Shown: positions 43,121 to 52,717, counted from the first letter of the stretch. The stretch is 64,000 nt of DNA from Pedobacter cryoconitis (GCF_014200595.1 NZ_JACHCG010000001.1:1364001-1428000); one strand, 5' to 3'. Translations and numbers: made by a program. Notes: generated by a model from the sequence alone, not told the origin.

Positions 43121-43163
43121 ACATGAAAAAAACGATCTCAATAATCGCCATGGCCGCGCTTTG
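43121..43163 (+). repeat. Signal-sequence start repeat, copy 2
   Basis: Second copy of the 43-base block at 41959-42001, with one difference (GCCGCG for GCCACG). It forms the first 14 codons of the SusC gene. Confidence 0.85.
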
Positions 43164-46158
43164 GCTAAAATTAAGGAATCCTTACCAGATCAAAACCTTT
43201 CTTTTGCTGGTAATAACCTTGCTCAGCTTATCCGAATACAGCCTGTTCGCTCAAACAAGTGGACAGCTCATTACTGGAACCATAACTGACAGCTACGGTA
43301 AACCATTACCGGGAGCAACTGTAAGAATACCCAATACGAATATCTTAACCTTAACAGACAAGGAAGGGCGTTTCACCATTAAAACAACCACACAATCCGG
43401 CACTTTAACTATAACTTTTATTTCCTTCAAAACTCTCGAAATCCCGTTTAACCCTTCCATCAAATACCCCTTAAAAATCATCCTGGAAACCAATGAATCT
43501 ACCTTAAACGAAGTTCAGGTAATAGGTTACGGGCAAACCACTAAAAGGCTCAATACAGGAAGCATATCGGCCATTACTGCTGTACAAATTGAAAAACAGC
43601 CTGTGGCAAATATCCTGTCTGCTTTATCTGGTAGAATGCCAGGGGTATTTGTGCAAACTACAAATGGCCTGCCGGGTGGTAATATCAATGTCCAGATTAG
43701 GGGTAAAGGATCTATTGCTGCGGGCACAAATCCTTTATACATTATTGATGGCGTGCCTATGGATGCAAACGCTGCCGGATTAAGTGCTGCTATAGGCGCT
43801 TCAAATATTGCTGGTGCCACCAGTCCTTTAAACAGTGTAAACCCTGCTGATATTGAAAGTATCACGGTTTTAAAAGATGCGGATGCAACGGCAATATATG
43901 GGAGCAGGGCAACAAATGGTGTCGTTTTAATTACCACTAAGAAAGGAAAATCTGGTAAAACCCAAATTGAACTCAATGTTTCGCAGGGGATTAATCAGGT
44001 TGCCAATTATCCGCGGCTGCTTAATCTGGATCAATATTTACAAATTAGAAGAGAGGCTTTTGCTAACGATGGCAAGATTCCTTCCAGTGACCCCAATTCT
44101 GCAAACTATGCGCCCGATTTAACGGTATGGAGCCAAACGGAATCTACGGACTGGGCTAAACACTTTTTAGGCAATACGGGCCATATGAGTAATATGCAGT
44201 TAAGTATATCGGGAGGTGATGAAAGCACTAATTTCAACTTTGGGGGTAATTACCGTACTGAGGGTACTATTTTGCCGGGGAACAGCAATTATAAACGTGG
44301 TGGTTTACGCGCAACATTCCAGCATACTTCAAAGAATAAAAAGTTCTATCTCCAGTTTGCGAATTCTTTAAATCTGGATGCTCATAGTTTGTATAACCCG
44401 AGCCTGAGTTTTTCTGCGGGTTTATTATTGCCTCCAAATTATCCTGTTTATGAATCTCCGGGTGTATTTAACTGGTATGCGGGTACAAATCCGACCGCTG
44501 AGATTAATGCACGTTCAAAGACAAGGACGGATAATACAATTAGCAATGTATTGATGAGGTATACGGTTTTACCTGATTTAGCATTCAGGGTAAGTGCTGG
44601 TTATAATAAGAATAATCTAAACCAGGTGCAGCTTTATCCAACGGGATCTCTTTATCCGGGAACTGATAGCTACTCGATTTTTGGGATGAATAGTAATCGT
44701 TCTGTGATTTTTGAACCTCAGGTTGATTATGTAAGGTCTTTTAAGGATAGCAGGGTTTCGCTGTTGCTTGGCGGAACGTATCAGAATAAGGTTACTGAGG
44801 GACAGCTGATTAGAGGGACTGGTTTTAGCAATGAGGGGTTGATGGAAAATATGGCTTCTGCGGGGACGATTACTGCACGGACAAATTCTTATACGCAGTA
44901 CAAGTATGTTTCTGTTTTTGGCCGGATTAATTATGCGTGGAAGGACAGATATATTGTGAATGCAACGATGAGAACGGACGGTTCATCCAGGTTTGCGGAT
45001 GGAAACCAGTTTGGCAATTTCGGTTCTGTAGGTGCTGCGTGGTTATTTGCTGATGAGCCCTGGGTTAAAAACAAGCTGAGTTTTTTAAGCTACGGGAAGT
45101 TAAGGAGCAGTTATGGGTTGACGGGGAATGATCAGATTACGGATTATCAGTATTTGTCTACTTATGGGAATGGGGGAAGTCCGTATCAGGGGGTGATTGG
45201 TTTAGTGCCTTCGCGGATTTCGAATGCTAATTTTCATTGGGAAACGACAAGGAAGCTGGAATTTGCTGTTGAGCTGGGGTTCCTGAAGAACAGGATTTTG
45301 CTGAATGTGAATCATTATAGGAATAGTAGTGATGACCAGCTGGTGAATTATGCGATTCCGCGAATGACTGGTTTTGCAAGTTATCAGGCAAATTTGCCTG
45401 CTGTGATTAGGAATACGGGCTGGGAGTTTGAGTTGAATACAAGGAATGTGGAGGGGAAACTTTTCAACTGGACGAGTTCTTTTAATATCACGATGCCAAA
45501 GACGTTGTTGAAGAGTTTTGAGGGGTTTGAGACTTCAAGTTATGCGCAGACGTTGCAGTTGGGTTATGATATTTCAAGGGTTTACGGAACGCAGCTGACG
45601 GTTGATCCGGCTACGGGGAAAGCTGTTTATGGTACTGCTCCGGGGTCTGCTAATGTTTATGAGTATTTCACGATAGGGAAGCAGACGCCTGATTTTTATG
45701 GTGGGTTAGGGAATACTTTCCAGTATGGGAATTGGAGCATGGATGTTTTCTTCCAGTTTGCAAAGCAGATGGGGAGGGGTGGGTTACGTAATTTACCAGG
45801 GAGATTAACAAATAACTATATAACAGTTTTGGACAGGTGGCAATATTCAGGACAGGTCACCGATATTCCCAAAGCATCAACTGCCAATGATTCCAAATTC
45901 CAATATAGCCAGGCCAATTATTTCGATACTTCGTATTTGAGGCTTAAAAACGTTGGGCTTTCTTACAGCTTTCCTAAAAGGCTTCTGGAGCGCATCAATA
46001 TGCAACAGTTAAGAGTATATGTTCAAGGACAAAATTTGTTGACTTATTGGGATAAGAATGCCGCTATTCTCGACCCGGAATCTGGTGCTTTTAATAATGT
46101 TCAGAATAATATTCCACCCGTAAAATCTTTTGTGATCGGTTTACAATTAACTCTTTAA
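43123..46158 (+). CDS. SusC/RagA-family TonB-linked outer membrane protein
   Basis: A 1011-residue TonB-dependent transporter. An N-terminal signal (with an added front copy of the neighbour's signal start) is followed by a CarboxypepD-reg-like domain (about 52-125, GTITDSYGKPLPGATVRIPN), the TonB-box/plug region (VQVIGYGQTTKRL, then LYIIDGVPMDAN and TNGVVLITTKKGKSG) and a C-terminal beta-barrel. It imports glycans or peptides with the SusD lipoprotein encoded 10 bp downstream. Codon use shifts to G-ending codons between about 44.5 and 45.79 kb and back again. Substrate unknown. Confidence 0.95.
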   Translation: MKKTISIIAMAALWLKLRNPYQIKTFLLLVITLLSLSEYSLFAQTSGQLITGTITDSYGKPLPGATVRIPNTNILTLTDKEGRFTIKTTTQSGTLTITFISFKTLEIPFNPSIKYPLKIILETNESTLNEVQVIGYGQTTKRLNTGSISAITAVQIEKQPVANILSALSGRMPGVFVQTTNGLPGGNINVQIRGKGSIAAGTNPLYIIDGVPMDANAAGLSAAIGASNIAGATSPLNSVNPADIESITVLKDADATAIYGSRATNGVVLITTKKGKSGKTQIELNVSQGINQVANYPRLLNLDQYLQIRREAFANDGKIPSSDPNSANYAPDLTVWSQTESTDWAKHFLGNTGHMSNMQLSISGGDESTNFNFGGNYRTEGTILPGNSNYKRGGLRATFQHTSKNKKFYLQFANSLNLDAHSLYNPSLSFSAGLLLPPNYPVYESPGVFNWYAGTNPTAEINARSKTRTDNTISNVLMRYTVLPDLAFRVSAGYNKNNLNQVQLYPTGSLYPGTDSYSIFGMNSNRSVIFEPQVDYVRSFKDSRVSLLLGGTYQNKVTEGQLIRGTGFSNEGLMENMASAGTITARTNSYTQYKYVSVFGRINYAWKDRYIVNATMRTDGSSRFADGNQFGNFGSVGAAWLFADEPWVKNKLSFLSYGKLRSSYGLTGNDQITDYQYLSTYGNGGSPYQGVIGLVPSRISNANFHWETTRKLEFAVELGFLKNRILLNVNHYRNSSDDQLVNYAIPRMTGFASYQANLPAVIRNTGWEFELNTRNVEGKLFNWTSSFNITMPKTLLKSFEGFETSSYAQTLQLGYDISRVYGTQLTVDPATGKAVYGTAPGSANVYEYFTIGKQTPDFYGGLGNTFQYGNWSMDVFFQFAKQMGRGGLRNLPGRLTNNYITVLDRWQYSGQVTDIPKASTANDSKFQYSQANYFDTSYLRLKNVGLSYSFPKRLLERINMQQLRVYVQGQNLLTYWDKNAAILDPESGAFNNVQNNIPPVKSFVIGLQLTL

Positions 46159-46168
46159 TCAAAGAAAT

Positions 46169-47533
46169 ATGAGAAATATAAATATGGCTATGCTGCTGTT
46201 TTTACCTGTAATGTTGGTTTACGGCTGCAAGAAAATGATCATGGTCGAATCTCCAAAAAATCAATTAACAACCGATAAAGTTTTTGCTGATTCTACATCG
46301 GCATCGGCTGCATTAGTAAGTGTGTATGCAAATTTTGAAAGCCAATTTGATCCTAATTATAGTACGTATTTAAGTTTGTATACAGATGAAACCGGATACG
46401 TAGGGAATGATGTAGCAAACAATGAGTACTACAGTAGTAGCCTCACTTCTGCCAATAGAGTTAATCAGAATACCTGGTCGGTTTTATATAGTATAGTTTA
46501 CCAGTGTAATGATATTATCGCGCAGCTAAAAAGCAATGCTGTTTTATCAAGATCGCTGAATACCCAACTGACCGGGGAAGCAAAATTCTTGAGAGCATTT
46601 GCATATTTCTATCTGGTGAATTTGTATGGCGATGTACCACTGTTATTAGAAACTAATGTCTTGGTTACCAGTAAGGCTTCAAGACAAACTGAAGGCTTAA
46701 TATATGATCAAATGGTCAAAGACCTGTTAGCTGCCAAAGAGGGGCTTAGATCTTCTTATACGGGGGCTGGCAAAGTGCGCGCTAACAAACTGGTAGCATC
46801 TGCATTGTTGTCCCGGATATACCTTTATCAGAAGAATTGGGCTTTAGCGGAAAAGGAGGCTGATGCTATTATTAAATCAAATCTTTTTACTCCGTTAGAG
46901 GTACCTGCTAATGTATTTAAAGCTAATAGTAAGGAGACTATTTTACAGTTGTGGAATCAGAATGGTTTCATTAATAACATCAGCAGTATTCCTTCTGCTG
47001 GAAACATACCTCAATATATAATTACTACTGATTTATATAACGCTTTTGAGGTGGGAGATCTTCGTAAAAGTAATTGGATAGGTACTGCAAATGTGGTAAC
47101 TGGTGGAATTAGCAAAAGCTACAATTACGGAGCTAAGTATAAAAACAAAACTGCCAGTACAAGCAGCCCGGAATATCTGGTCGTTTTGCGTATTGCTGAA
47201 CAATTTTTGATCAGGGCAGAGGCTCATGCTATGCTTGGCAATATTAAAGGTGCTGTTGATGATATTAATGTGATCAGAAAAAGAGCTGGATTAAGCCCGT
47301 TATCTGATTTTTTCAATATCCAGGAATGTTTAAGTTCGATAGCTAAAGAAAGAAGGGTAGAGCTATTTACCGAAAATGGCCACCGTTTTTTTGATCTGAA
47401 ACGAAGCGGTCAGCTGAATACCATAATGGGTAATTATAAACCCGGGTGGCAAAATGGAATGAGCTCATTGTTGCCTGTCCCTCAGGATGAGATCACTTAC
47501 AACCGGAATTTAATTCAAAATCCAGGGTACTAA
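46169..47533 (+). CDS. SusD/RagB-family nutrient-binding lipoprotein
   Basis: A 454-residue lipoprotein (lipobox at VYGC, Cys20) with the SusD architecture: N-terminal segment (SPKNQLTTDKVFADSTSASA), TPR-like helices (ANKLVASALLSRIYLYQKNW), and the C-terminal block (IAEQFLIRAEAHAMLGN, IAKERRVELFTENGHRFFDL). It caps the SusC barrel at the cell surface and captures the substrate. Slightly short for the family, which suggests a small ligand rather than a long polysaccharide. Same operon as SusC. Confidence 0.95.
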   Translation: MRNINMAMLLFLPVMLVYGCKKMIMVESPKNQLTTDKVFADSTSASAALVSVYANFESQFDPNYSTYLSLYTDETGYVGNDVANNEYYSSSLTSANRVNQNTWSVLYSIVYQCNDIIAQLKSNAVLSRSLNTQLTGEAKFLRAFAYFYLVNLYGDVPLLLETNVLVTSKASRQTEGLIYDQMVKDLLAAKEGLRSSYTGAGKVRANKLVASALLSRIYLYQKNWALAEKEADAIIKSNLFTPLEVPANVFKANSKETILQLWNQNGFINNISSIPSAGNIPQYIITTDLYNAFEVGDLRKSNWIGTANVVTGGISKSYNYGAKYKNKTASTSSPEYLVVLRIAEQFLIRAEAHAMLGNIKGAVDDINVIRKRAGLSPLSDFFNIQECLSSIAKERRVELFTENGHRFFDLKRSGQLNTIMGNYKPGWQNGMSSLLPVPQDEITYNRNLIQNPGY

Positions 47534-47558
47534 TTGTAAATTTTAAATAGAAAATAAG

Positions 47559-48896
47559 ATGAATAATAGATTTTATAAAATAGTAATTGTCAGCTTAGTT
47601 ATGTTAACTGGTTTTATGACTGGGGTTTATGGACAGGAAGTAGGTAGCAAATTGCCGGATTTAAGTATCGGCGGTGCGGTGATTAATGGCAGTAAGAAGT
47701 CTACAATAAAGGAAATGTATGAGAAGGGGGGATTAATCATTAATTTTTGGGCAACGTGGTGCTCACCTTGTTTAAAAGAGCAGAAAATGCTTGATTCATT
47801 AATGCAGGTTTTTCCTGATTTGTCTGTTTTATCAACTACGTATGAAGACTCGATATTAGTCAGAAAGCATTTTGATAAAATTGGATTGCCAAAATCTAAA
47901 TTGATGGTGATCACTGCGAATGATAAATTGTTTCACGATTTTTTTAAACACAGAATGATTCCTCACAATATATGGATAGACAAGCAGGGTGTAATAAGAG
48001 CAGTTACTGGCGGTGAGGAAATCAATGAGAAGAATATAAAAGAATTCTTTAATGGAAATGTAGCAAATCTTTATGCGAAAGTTGATGATATGAAGTTTGA
48101 GTTCACAAAAACTTATCATGTTCCTGATAGCATGATTCTGTTTCGAAGTTATATTTCTGGTATGAATGACGCGATAACCAGCGGGTTGCTATACGGTAAT
48201 GAAAAAGAGTTTAATCGCGTATTTGCCTGGAACAGGCCAATTACACAGTTTTTCTGGTTAGCCTTTACCAATCTGAAAAGTTCAAGAATGAACTGGAATT
48301 TAATAGAACTGCATTCTTCTGATTCCACAAGGTTCATTCAGCCACAGTTGGATAAACCTTTATTTGAAAGGTCCCGATATAATAATGGCAACGATCTTTT
48401 GACAAGACAGCGGAAGTGGGACAAAGACAATATTTATTGTTATGAACTGATCTTACCAAAAAATGTTGATGTAAAGCTAGCTTCCGGATATATGCTCCCT
48501 GATCTTGAAAAATTCTTCAATATAAAGGCTTCAACTAAGAAGAAGAGAGTTGTTTGTAATGTAGTTTCTTTAAATCGATCAAAGTTATTAAAGCTGCCTG
48601 TTGCAAAGGGAGAAACTCCTTCTTTTCGTCATAAATACTATACTTTAAATGTACAGAGTAAGTCAATTGATGATATACTAAGTGGCTTATCAGATGATTT
48701 TAATGACAATATTCCCTATATAAATAACACAGGTTATAATGGGTTGCTTAGTTTTGAGATAAAAAGTGAAAAAGGAAAATTAACATTGGAAGATGTATGG
48801 TCTAAATTAAATGAGTTTGGTATTGGAAAGGTGAAAAAGAAGCGGTTATATAAAATTCTGGTGCTTAGAGATTTAAGCCACCCAGGTAAAGGATGA
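47559..48896 (+). CDS. TlpA-family disulfide reductase with C-terminal extension
   Basis: A 445-residue exported protein: signal peptide (about 1-24), thioredoxin domain at about 27-165 with the active site FWATWCSPCLKE, and a long C-terminal part of some 270 residues not recognised, ending in VKKKRLYKILVLRD, which resembles an STN/secretin-like small domain (SIDDILSGLS, LTLEDVWSKLN). Bacteroidota often place such TlpA proteins beside SusC/SusD pairs. Cotranscribed with SusD (25-bp gap). Confidence 0.88.
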   Translation: MNNRFYKIVIVSLVMLTGFMTGVYGQEVGSKLPDLSIGGAVINGSKKSTIKEMYEKGGLIINFWATWCSPCLKEQKMLDSLMQVFPDLSVLSTTYEDSILVRKHFDKIGLPKSKLMVITANDKLFHDFFKHRMIPHNIWIDKQGVIRAVTGGEEINEKNIKEFFNGNVANLYAKVDDMKFEFTKTYHVPDSMILFRSYISGMNDAITSGLLYGNEKEFNRVFAWNRPITQFFWLAFTNLKSSRMNWNLIELHSSDSTRFIQPQLDKPLFERSRYNNGNDLLTRQRKWDKDNIYCYELILPKNVDVKLASGYMLPDLEKFFNIKASTKKKRVVCNVVSLNRSKLLKLPVAKGETPSFRHKYYTLNVQSKSIDDILSGLSDDFNDNIPYINNTGYNGLLSFEIKSEKGKLTLEDVWSKLNEFGIGKVKKKRLYKILVLRDLSHPGKG

Positions 48897-48907
48897 TAAT
48901 TTTATTA

Positions 48908-48937
48908 TATCCAATGCAGCAATTGCCGCATTGGATA
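48908..48937. terminator. Bidirectional terminator
   Basis: TATCCAATGC and GCATTGGATA form a 10-bp stem between the converging SusC/SusD operon and the DUF6520 gene. T-rich on both sides. Confidence 0.65.
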
Positions 48938-48971
48938 TTTACCAGCTTTGACTGATAATTTTATTGATTAA

Positions 48972-49244
48972 TTAGTCATTTAGAAAGATAGTTGCTTTAG
49001 GTGCTCCCACACCTGATGAAATTTCACCAGCTGCACATTTTATGGTCTGGCCTTTACAACCATAGGCATCTTGCGCCTCCATAATTGTCTTATCATCCAG
49101 TGTGCCTGAATAAAGAGGCCCTGAACCATTCCAATCATACCGTGGTTCATCAACTTTTGGACTGTTTGCAACTTTTGTAGCGAATGCTCCGCTTATGCCG
49201 GCCACTAGTGCAATGGCCAGCATGGTGTTTTTTAAGACTAACAT
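48972..49244 (-). CDS. DUF6520 family small exported protein
   Basis: A 90-residue protein with a signal peptide (residues 1-22, ending GAFA) and a short mature part with a YDWNGSGPLYSGTL segment and two cysteines in GCKGQTIKCAAGE. This is the DUF6520 pattern, a small Bacteroidota family of unknown function often paired with MauE/DoxX-like membrane proteins, as here. Two cysteines next to a redox membrane protein suggest a disulfide. Confidence 0.8.
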   Translation of the reverse strand: MLVLKNTMLAIALVAGISGAFATKVANSPKVDEPRYDWNGSGPLYSGTLDDKTIMEAQDAYGCKGQTIKCAAGEISSGVGAPKATIFLND

Positions 49245-49284
49245 AATTTTAAGATTTTAAATGAGAAATTCTGTTAATTGTAAT

Positions 49285-49731
49285 CTATTCGTGGGACCCT
49301 GAGAATATTCGAGATTTTGGTTTATAAATAGTTGGCAGTATGGAGGTAATCATAAATACTGCGTTAAAAACAAGATGTGTTTTCCAGCCCATCTGTGAGA
49401 TAATTCCTCCGCAGGTGCAGGGAAGTTTTTCTCCTGTTAGCAGCATTGTTGTGATGTATATTTCAAATACCAGCAGTAACAGGAATGAAGCGTATAACCC
49501 TTTAATCCTTAAGTTATCTTTGCATAACATCCAGACAATAACAAGCTCTATAGCGGGTATTAAAATACCTAATAATGGAGCTAACAAAGCAACAGCTGGC
49601 ATTTGAACCAATTTTAGCTGAAATACAAATTTGTCGTATTCCAGGATCTTGGAAACTGCTGTATACCCGAACAGTAATATCAGGAGTACAGCTGCGACTA
49701 TTTGTAGGCTATTTGCACTTAGATTTTTCAT
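49285..49731 (-). CDS. MauE/DoxX-like redox-associated membrane protein
   Basis: A 148-residue protein with four transmembrane helices (about residues 10-27, 45-68, 74-96 and 115-133). The loop motif KLPCTCGGII and GWKTHLVFNAVF are characteristic of the MauE-like family, which supports disulfide or quinone-linked redox chemistry in the membrane. It is upstream of and cotranscribed with the DUF6520 gene (40-bp gap). Partners of the thioredoxin proteins of the facing SusC/SusD locus are conceivable. Confidence 0.85.
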   Translation of the reverse strand: MKNLSANSLQIVAAVLLILLFGYTAVSKILEYDKFVFQLKLVQMPAVALLAPLLGILIPAIELVIVWMLCKDNLRIKGLYASFLLLLVFEIYITTMLLTGEKLPCTCGGIISQMGWKTHLVFNAVFMITSILPTIYKPKSRIFSGSHE

Positions 49732-49779
49732 GTCCGTTTGTATTTGGTTATACTAAGTTCGGACGATTTTTAAGAATAG

Positions 49780-49825
49780 AAGGGAAGAAATCTTACCATC
49801 GGAGGTAAGATTTCTTCCCTTTTTA
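49780..49825. terminator. Perfect 18-bp hairpin
   Basis: AAGGGAAGAAATCTTACC and GGTAAGATTTCTTCCCTT surround a 6-nt loop. A T-run follows on the plus strand, though the gene it follows, the Crp/Fnr regulator, is on the minus strand. It probably ends that gene and perhaps blocks transcripts from the other side. Confidence 0.6.
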
Positions 49826-49856
49826 TCAAATAATTATGTGCTCTGGTTTTATAAAA

Positions 49857-50408
49857 TTAGTTCCTTTTCTTAATCTCCGAAAGATGTTTAGGATGTATAT
49901 TCAAAAATGAAGCAATAATTTTATTGCTAACGCTATTTATCAAATGCTTGTGGTTTTTAAGGAAATAGATATACCTGTCATTTGCATTTTTTATTTTGGT
50001 AAGTTTTTCACGTTCATAACCGGCATTTAGGTTTTCTTCATAAATTTCAAGAAGGATTAAAGCCAAATGTGGATCATGGATAGGGGCCTGGGCTAAATTT
50101 ATAGCCCAGCCCTCTGTATCAGTTAAAAACCTGATATACTCAATAGGAGACACCTTTCTGGAGAAAAGAAAGCTAGGGGTGACAAATCCATTAGTGGTAA
50201 GATAGGCTGTCATTTCTTCGAGTTCATTAATGAAGATTCCCTGAACAATTCCCGTCTCTACGTAATAGAATTTATCATTGTGATGGGAGAAGGTGTTTAT
50301 GATTTCATTTTTCTTGAAGGAAAATGGATGACATAGTTCTTCAAATAACCGAATTGATATAGGCGTTGAATTTTTAAAGTCAATTAGCTTTTGGTTTAGC
50401 GTCTTCAT
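49857..50408 (-). CDS. Crp/Fnr-family regulator
   Basis: A 183-residue protein with an N-terminal cyclic-nucleotide-binding-like beta domain (about 20-110: FKKNEIINTF, DKFYYVETGIVQGIFI) and a C-terminal winged helix (SNKIIASFLNIHPKHLSEIKKR). Typical of the short Crp-like regulators of Bacteroidota; ligand unknown. It lies upstream of, and on the same strand as, the MauE-DUF6520 pair, and may regulate it. Confidence 0.88.
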   Translation of the reverse strand: MKTLNQKLIDFKNSTPISIRLFEELCHPFSFKKNEIINTFSHHNDKFYYVETGIVQGIFINELEEMTAYLTTNGFVTPSFLFSRKVSPIEYIRFLTDTEGWAINLAQAPIHDPHLALILLEIYEENLNAGYEREKLTKIKNANDRYIYFLKNHKHLINSVSNKIIASFLNIHPKHLSEIKKRN

Positions 50409-50568
50409 ATCAGGTCACATAAATAGTAACCCAGATGCAATTGGCTTTGGTAATTAAAGAACTTTCAGTCATAACCTTAGTTGTGATTAATCCGTAATAT
50501 ACTTAATTTTAATTAAAATATTTTATCTTTAAAATCATAAATTGCACGATTTTAAGTTGTGAAAATAT

Positions 50569-51426
50569 ATGAAAGCACATAGCTGTAATGAAAATATCGG
50601 ATCGCTTGATATTGATCCTCAGTACCTTGCTAAGGGAATTGCTTATGCTGAGAAGAATAATCACCATTCTATCCGGATATGTGCATTGAATGGTAATGAG
50701 GGTAAAACCTATGATTTGGACCTTTCTCCTTTTTTAGACCAGGGTTTTATCACCTCTTTAATTATAGATGATAATTTCAAAATAAAAGGACTTAACTTTT
50801 CAGCTTTGTATACTATGAAGAGTTTGAAGGAATTGTCTTTCACTGACAAGAAGTTTAGGCTGGATTTTTCGCTATTGCCGCAGTTGGAAGTCTTATATTT
50901 CACTTATAATGATGGGTTGTTAAATCTCGGATCGCTGAAATATTTGTGCGACCTGTTAATAGTCTCTCCATCACTTAGTGACTGCAGTATATTAACTGGG
51001 CTGATTAATCTGAAAACCTTACGGATTGTAGGTGGATTTACTAGCCTGGCTGGTATCTCAGCTGCAACTGCACTTGAAAATTTGAACATAAGTTATTCTC
51101 CGAAACTGACAGATATTTCTGAAATCAACAAATTAAAATCATTGCATACACTCCATATTGAAAAATGTAAAGTGCTGAATGATTTATCTGTTCTTAAGGA
51201 CAGTGAAACTATTAGTGACCTTTTTATCTCTGAACTTGACTCATTATCTTTTGTTCCTGCAATGAAGAAGCTGAAGGAATTAAAATTCTGGAACCTTAAA
51301 GATGGTGATATTTCTCCTGTTTTAGCCTCACCATCTCTGGATGAGGTATTTTTCCATCCTTCTAAAAAGCATTATACACATCAGGTAGATGAAATCAATC
51401 GCTTGTTGAGCGAGCGTTCGATCTGA
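50569..51426 (+). CDS. Leucine-rich repeat protein
   Basis: A 285-residue protein with about eight imperfect leucine-rich repeats from residue 60 to 255 (LKELSFTDKKF, LINLKTLRIVGG, ALENLNISYSPKLTDISEI, SLHTLHIEKCKVLNDLSVL), like internalin-type repeats of about 22 residues. No signal peptide, so probably cytoplasmic protein-protein interaction. Partner unknown. Confidence 0.8.
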   Translation: MKAHSCNENIGSLDIDPQYLAKGIAYAEKNNHHSIRICALNGNEGKTYDLDLSPFLDQGFITSLIIDDNFKIKGLNFSALYTMKSLKELSFTDKKFRLDFSLLPQLEVLYFTYNDGLLNLGSLKYLCDLLIVSPSLSDCSILTGLINLKTLRIVGGFTSLAGISAATALENLNISYSPKLTDISEINKLKSLHTLHIEKCKVLNDLSVLKDSETISDLFISELDSLSFVPAMKKLKELKFWNLKDGDISPVLASPSLDEVFFHPSKKHYTHQVDEINRLLSERSI

Positions 51427-51502
51427 AGAGTTTAATTTCTTAAAAAACATCCAAAACTATTTCCGGTCTTCTGGGTTCTTACATGAAAAAAATCTAGAAC
51501 AT

Positions 51503-51958
51503 ATGGAAAGCAATAAAGAAATCATTAGTGACCTTAAAGGATTGGTCAACATTGTTAACGATGGAAAAGAAGGGTATGAGTCTGCGAGTGAAACGACTGA
51601 TAGTATTGAACTGAAAGGTTTATTCTTAAAGTACTCTGCTCAGCGTGCAGGTTATGCATTGGAGCTTAAAGAACATATCGTTCAGCATGGGGGAGATTCT
51701 GAAAATGAAGATGGCGGGATATTAGGTAGTTTGCACCGTACATGGATTGATATCAAACAAGCTTTAAGCAGTAAAGAAGATGCTGCTATTCTTGGCGCAA
51801 TTGAAACTGGTGAAAAGGCTGCGATAGAGAAATTTGATAAGTGCCTGGAAGATTACGCATCTCATGCTGATCATATCGGATTATTACAGAAACAAAGAAC
51901 TGGTATCCTGGAAGCCCTTAGAGAAATCGAGACTTACCACCAACGTCTGGCAAGATAA
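51503..51958 (+). CDS. PA2169-type four-helix-bundle protein (DUF2383)
   Basis: A 151-residue helical protein of the DUF2383/PA2169 group: ISDLKGLVNIVNDGKEGYES, LKGLFLKYSAQRAGYALELK and ALREIETYHQRL are characteristic. Ferritin-like fold but without an obvious full di-iron site. Often found in stress-related gene groups. Role unknown. Followed after 24 bp by a DNA glycosylase gene. Confidence 0.85.
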   Translation: MESNKEIISDLKGLVNIVNDGKEGYESASETTDSIELKGLFLKYSAQRAGYALELKEHIVQHGGDSENEDGGILGSLHRTWIDIKQALSSKEDAAILGAIETGEKAAIEKFDKCLEDYASHADHIGLLQKQRTGILEALREIETYHQRLAR

Positions 51959-51982
51959 TTCAATATACAATCAAAAAATGTT

Positions 51983-52717
51983 ATGCCCGAAGGCCCGTCA
52001 ATCGTCATATTAAGAGAACTTGTAGAAGAACTTCATTTAGAAGGTTCTTTCATTACCCATGTGGTAGGTGATACGACTATTGATAAGGCCCGAATGCTGG
52101 ATCAGGAAGTTATTTCCTTTAAAAGCTGGGGCAAACATTTTTTGATCTGTTTTAAGGGTTTTAGTTTACGTATTCATTTCCTCATGTTCGGTAGTTACAT
52201 GATTAATGAGCGGAAAGACAGACCTGCCAGATTAGGTTTGATTTTTGAAAACGATGAGCTCAATTTTTATACCTGTGCTTTGAAATTCATTGAAGGAGAT
52301 ATCAATCAGACTTATGACTGGTCTGGTGATGTCATGTCAGACCAGTGGGATCCTAAATTGGCTATAAAAAAGCTTAAAGAAAATGGAGATAGCCTGGTTT
52401 GTGATGTACTATTAGATCAAAATATATTTTCTGGTGTTGGAAATATCATCAAAAATGAGGTCTTGTATAGAATAGGGGTACACCCTTTAAGTACTGTGGC
52501 TGGTCTGCCTCCTGGTAAATTGAAAGAATTGGTCAAAGAGGCACGTTTATATAGTTTTGATTTTTTAGAATGGAAAAGGGCATTTGTCCTTAAAAAGCAC
52601 TGGCTGGTGTATTCACGTAAGGTTTGCCCTTTGGGTCATCCTGTGGAAAAAGAATATCTTGGTAAAACCAAGAGAAGTACTTTTTTCTGTGAACGGTGTC
52701 AGAAATTATTTTCTTAA
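51983..52717 (+). CDS. Fpg/Nei-family DNA glycosylase
   Basis: A 244-residue base-excision repair enzyme. The N-terminal Met-Pro-Glu-Gly-Pro is the signature: Pro after Met is the catalytic nucleophile, so ATG 51983 is the right start. NIFSGVGNIIKNEVLYRI is the helix-two-turn-helix, and a C-terminal zinc finger (CPLGHP...CERCQ) has a Cys-x-x-x-His type first pair. It excises oxidised bases and cleaves the AP site. Possibly cotranscribed with the four-helix protein gene. Confidence 0.92.
   Translation: MPEGPSIVILRELVEELHLEGSFITHVVGDTTIDKARMLDQEVISFKSWGKHFLICFKGFSLRIHFLMFGSYMINERKDRPARLGLIFENDELNFYTCALKFIEGDINQTYDWSGDVMSDQWDPKLAIKKLKENGDSLVCDVLLDQNIFSGVGNIIKNEVLYRIGVHPLSTVAGLPPGKLKELVKEARLYSFDFLEWKRAFVLKKHWLVYSRKVCPLGHPVEKEYLGKTKRSTFFCERCQKLFS

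Noticed and set aside
43527-43976. 149-codon minus-strand frame inside SusC
   Set aside because: Antisense shadow of the SusC plug region.
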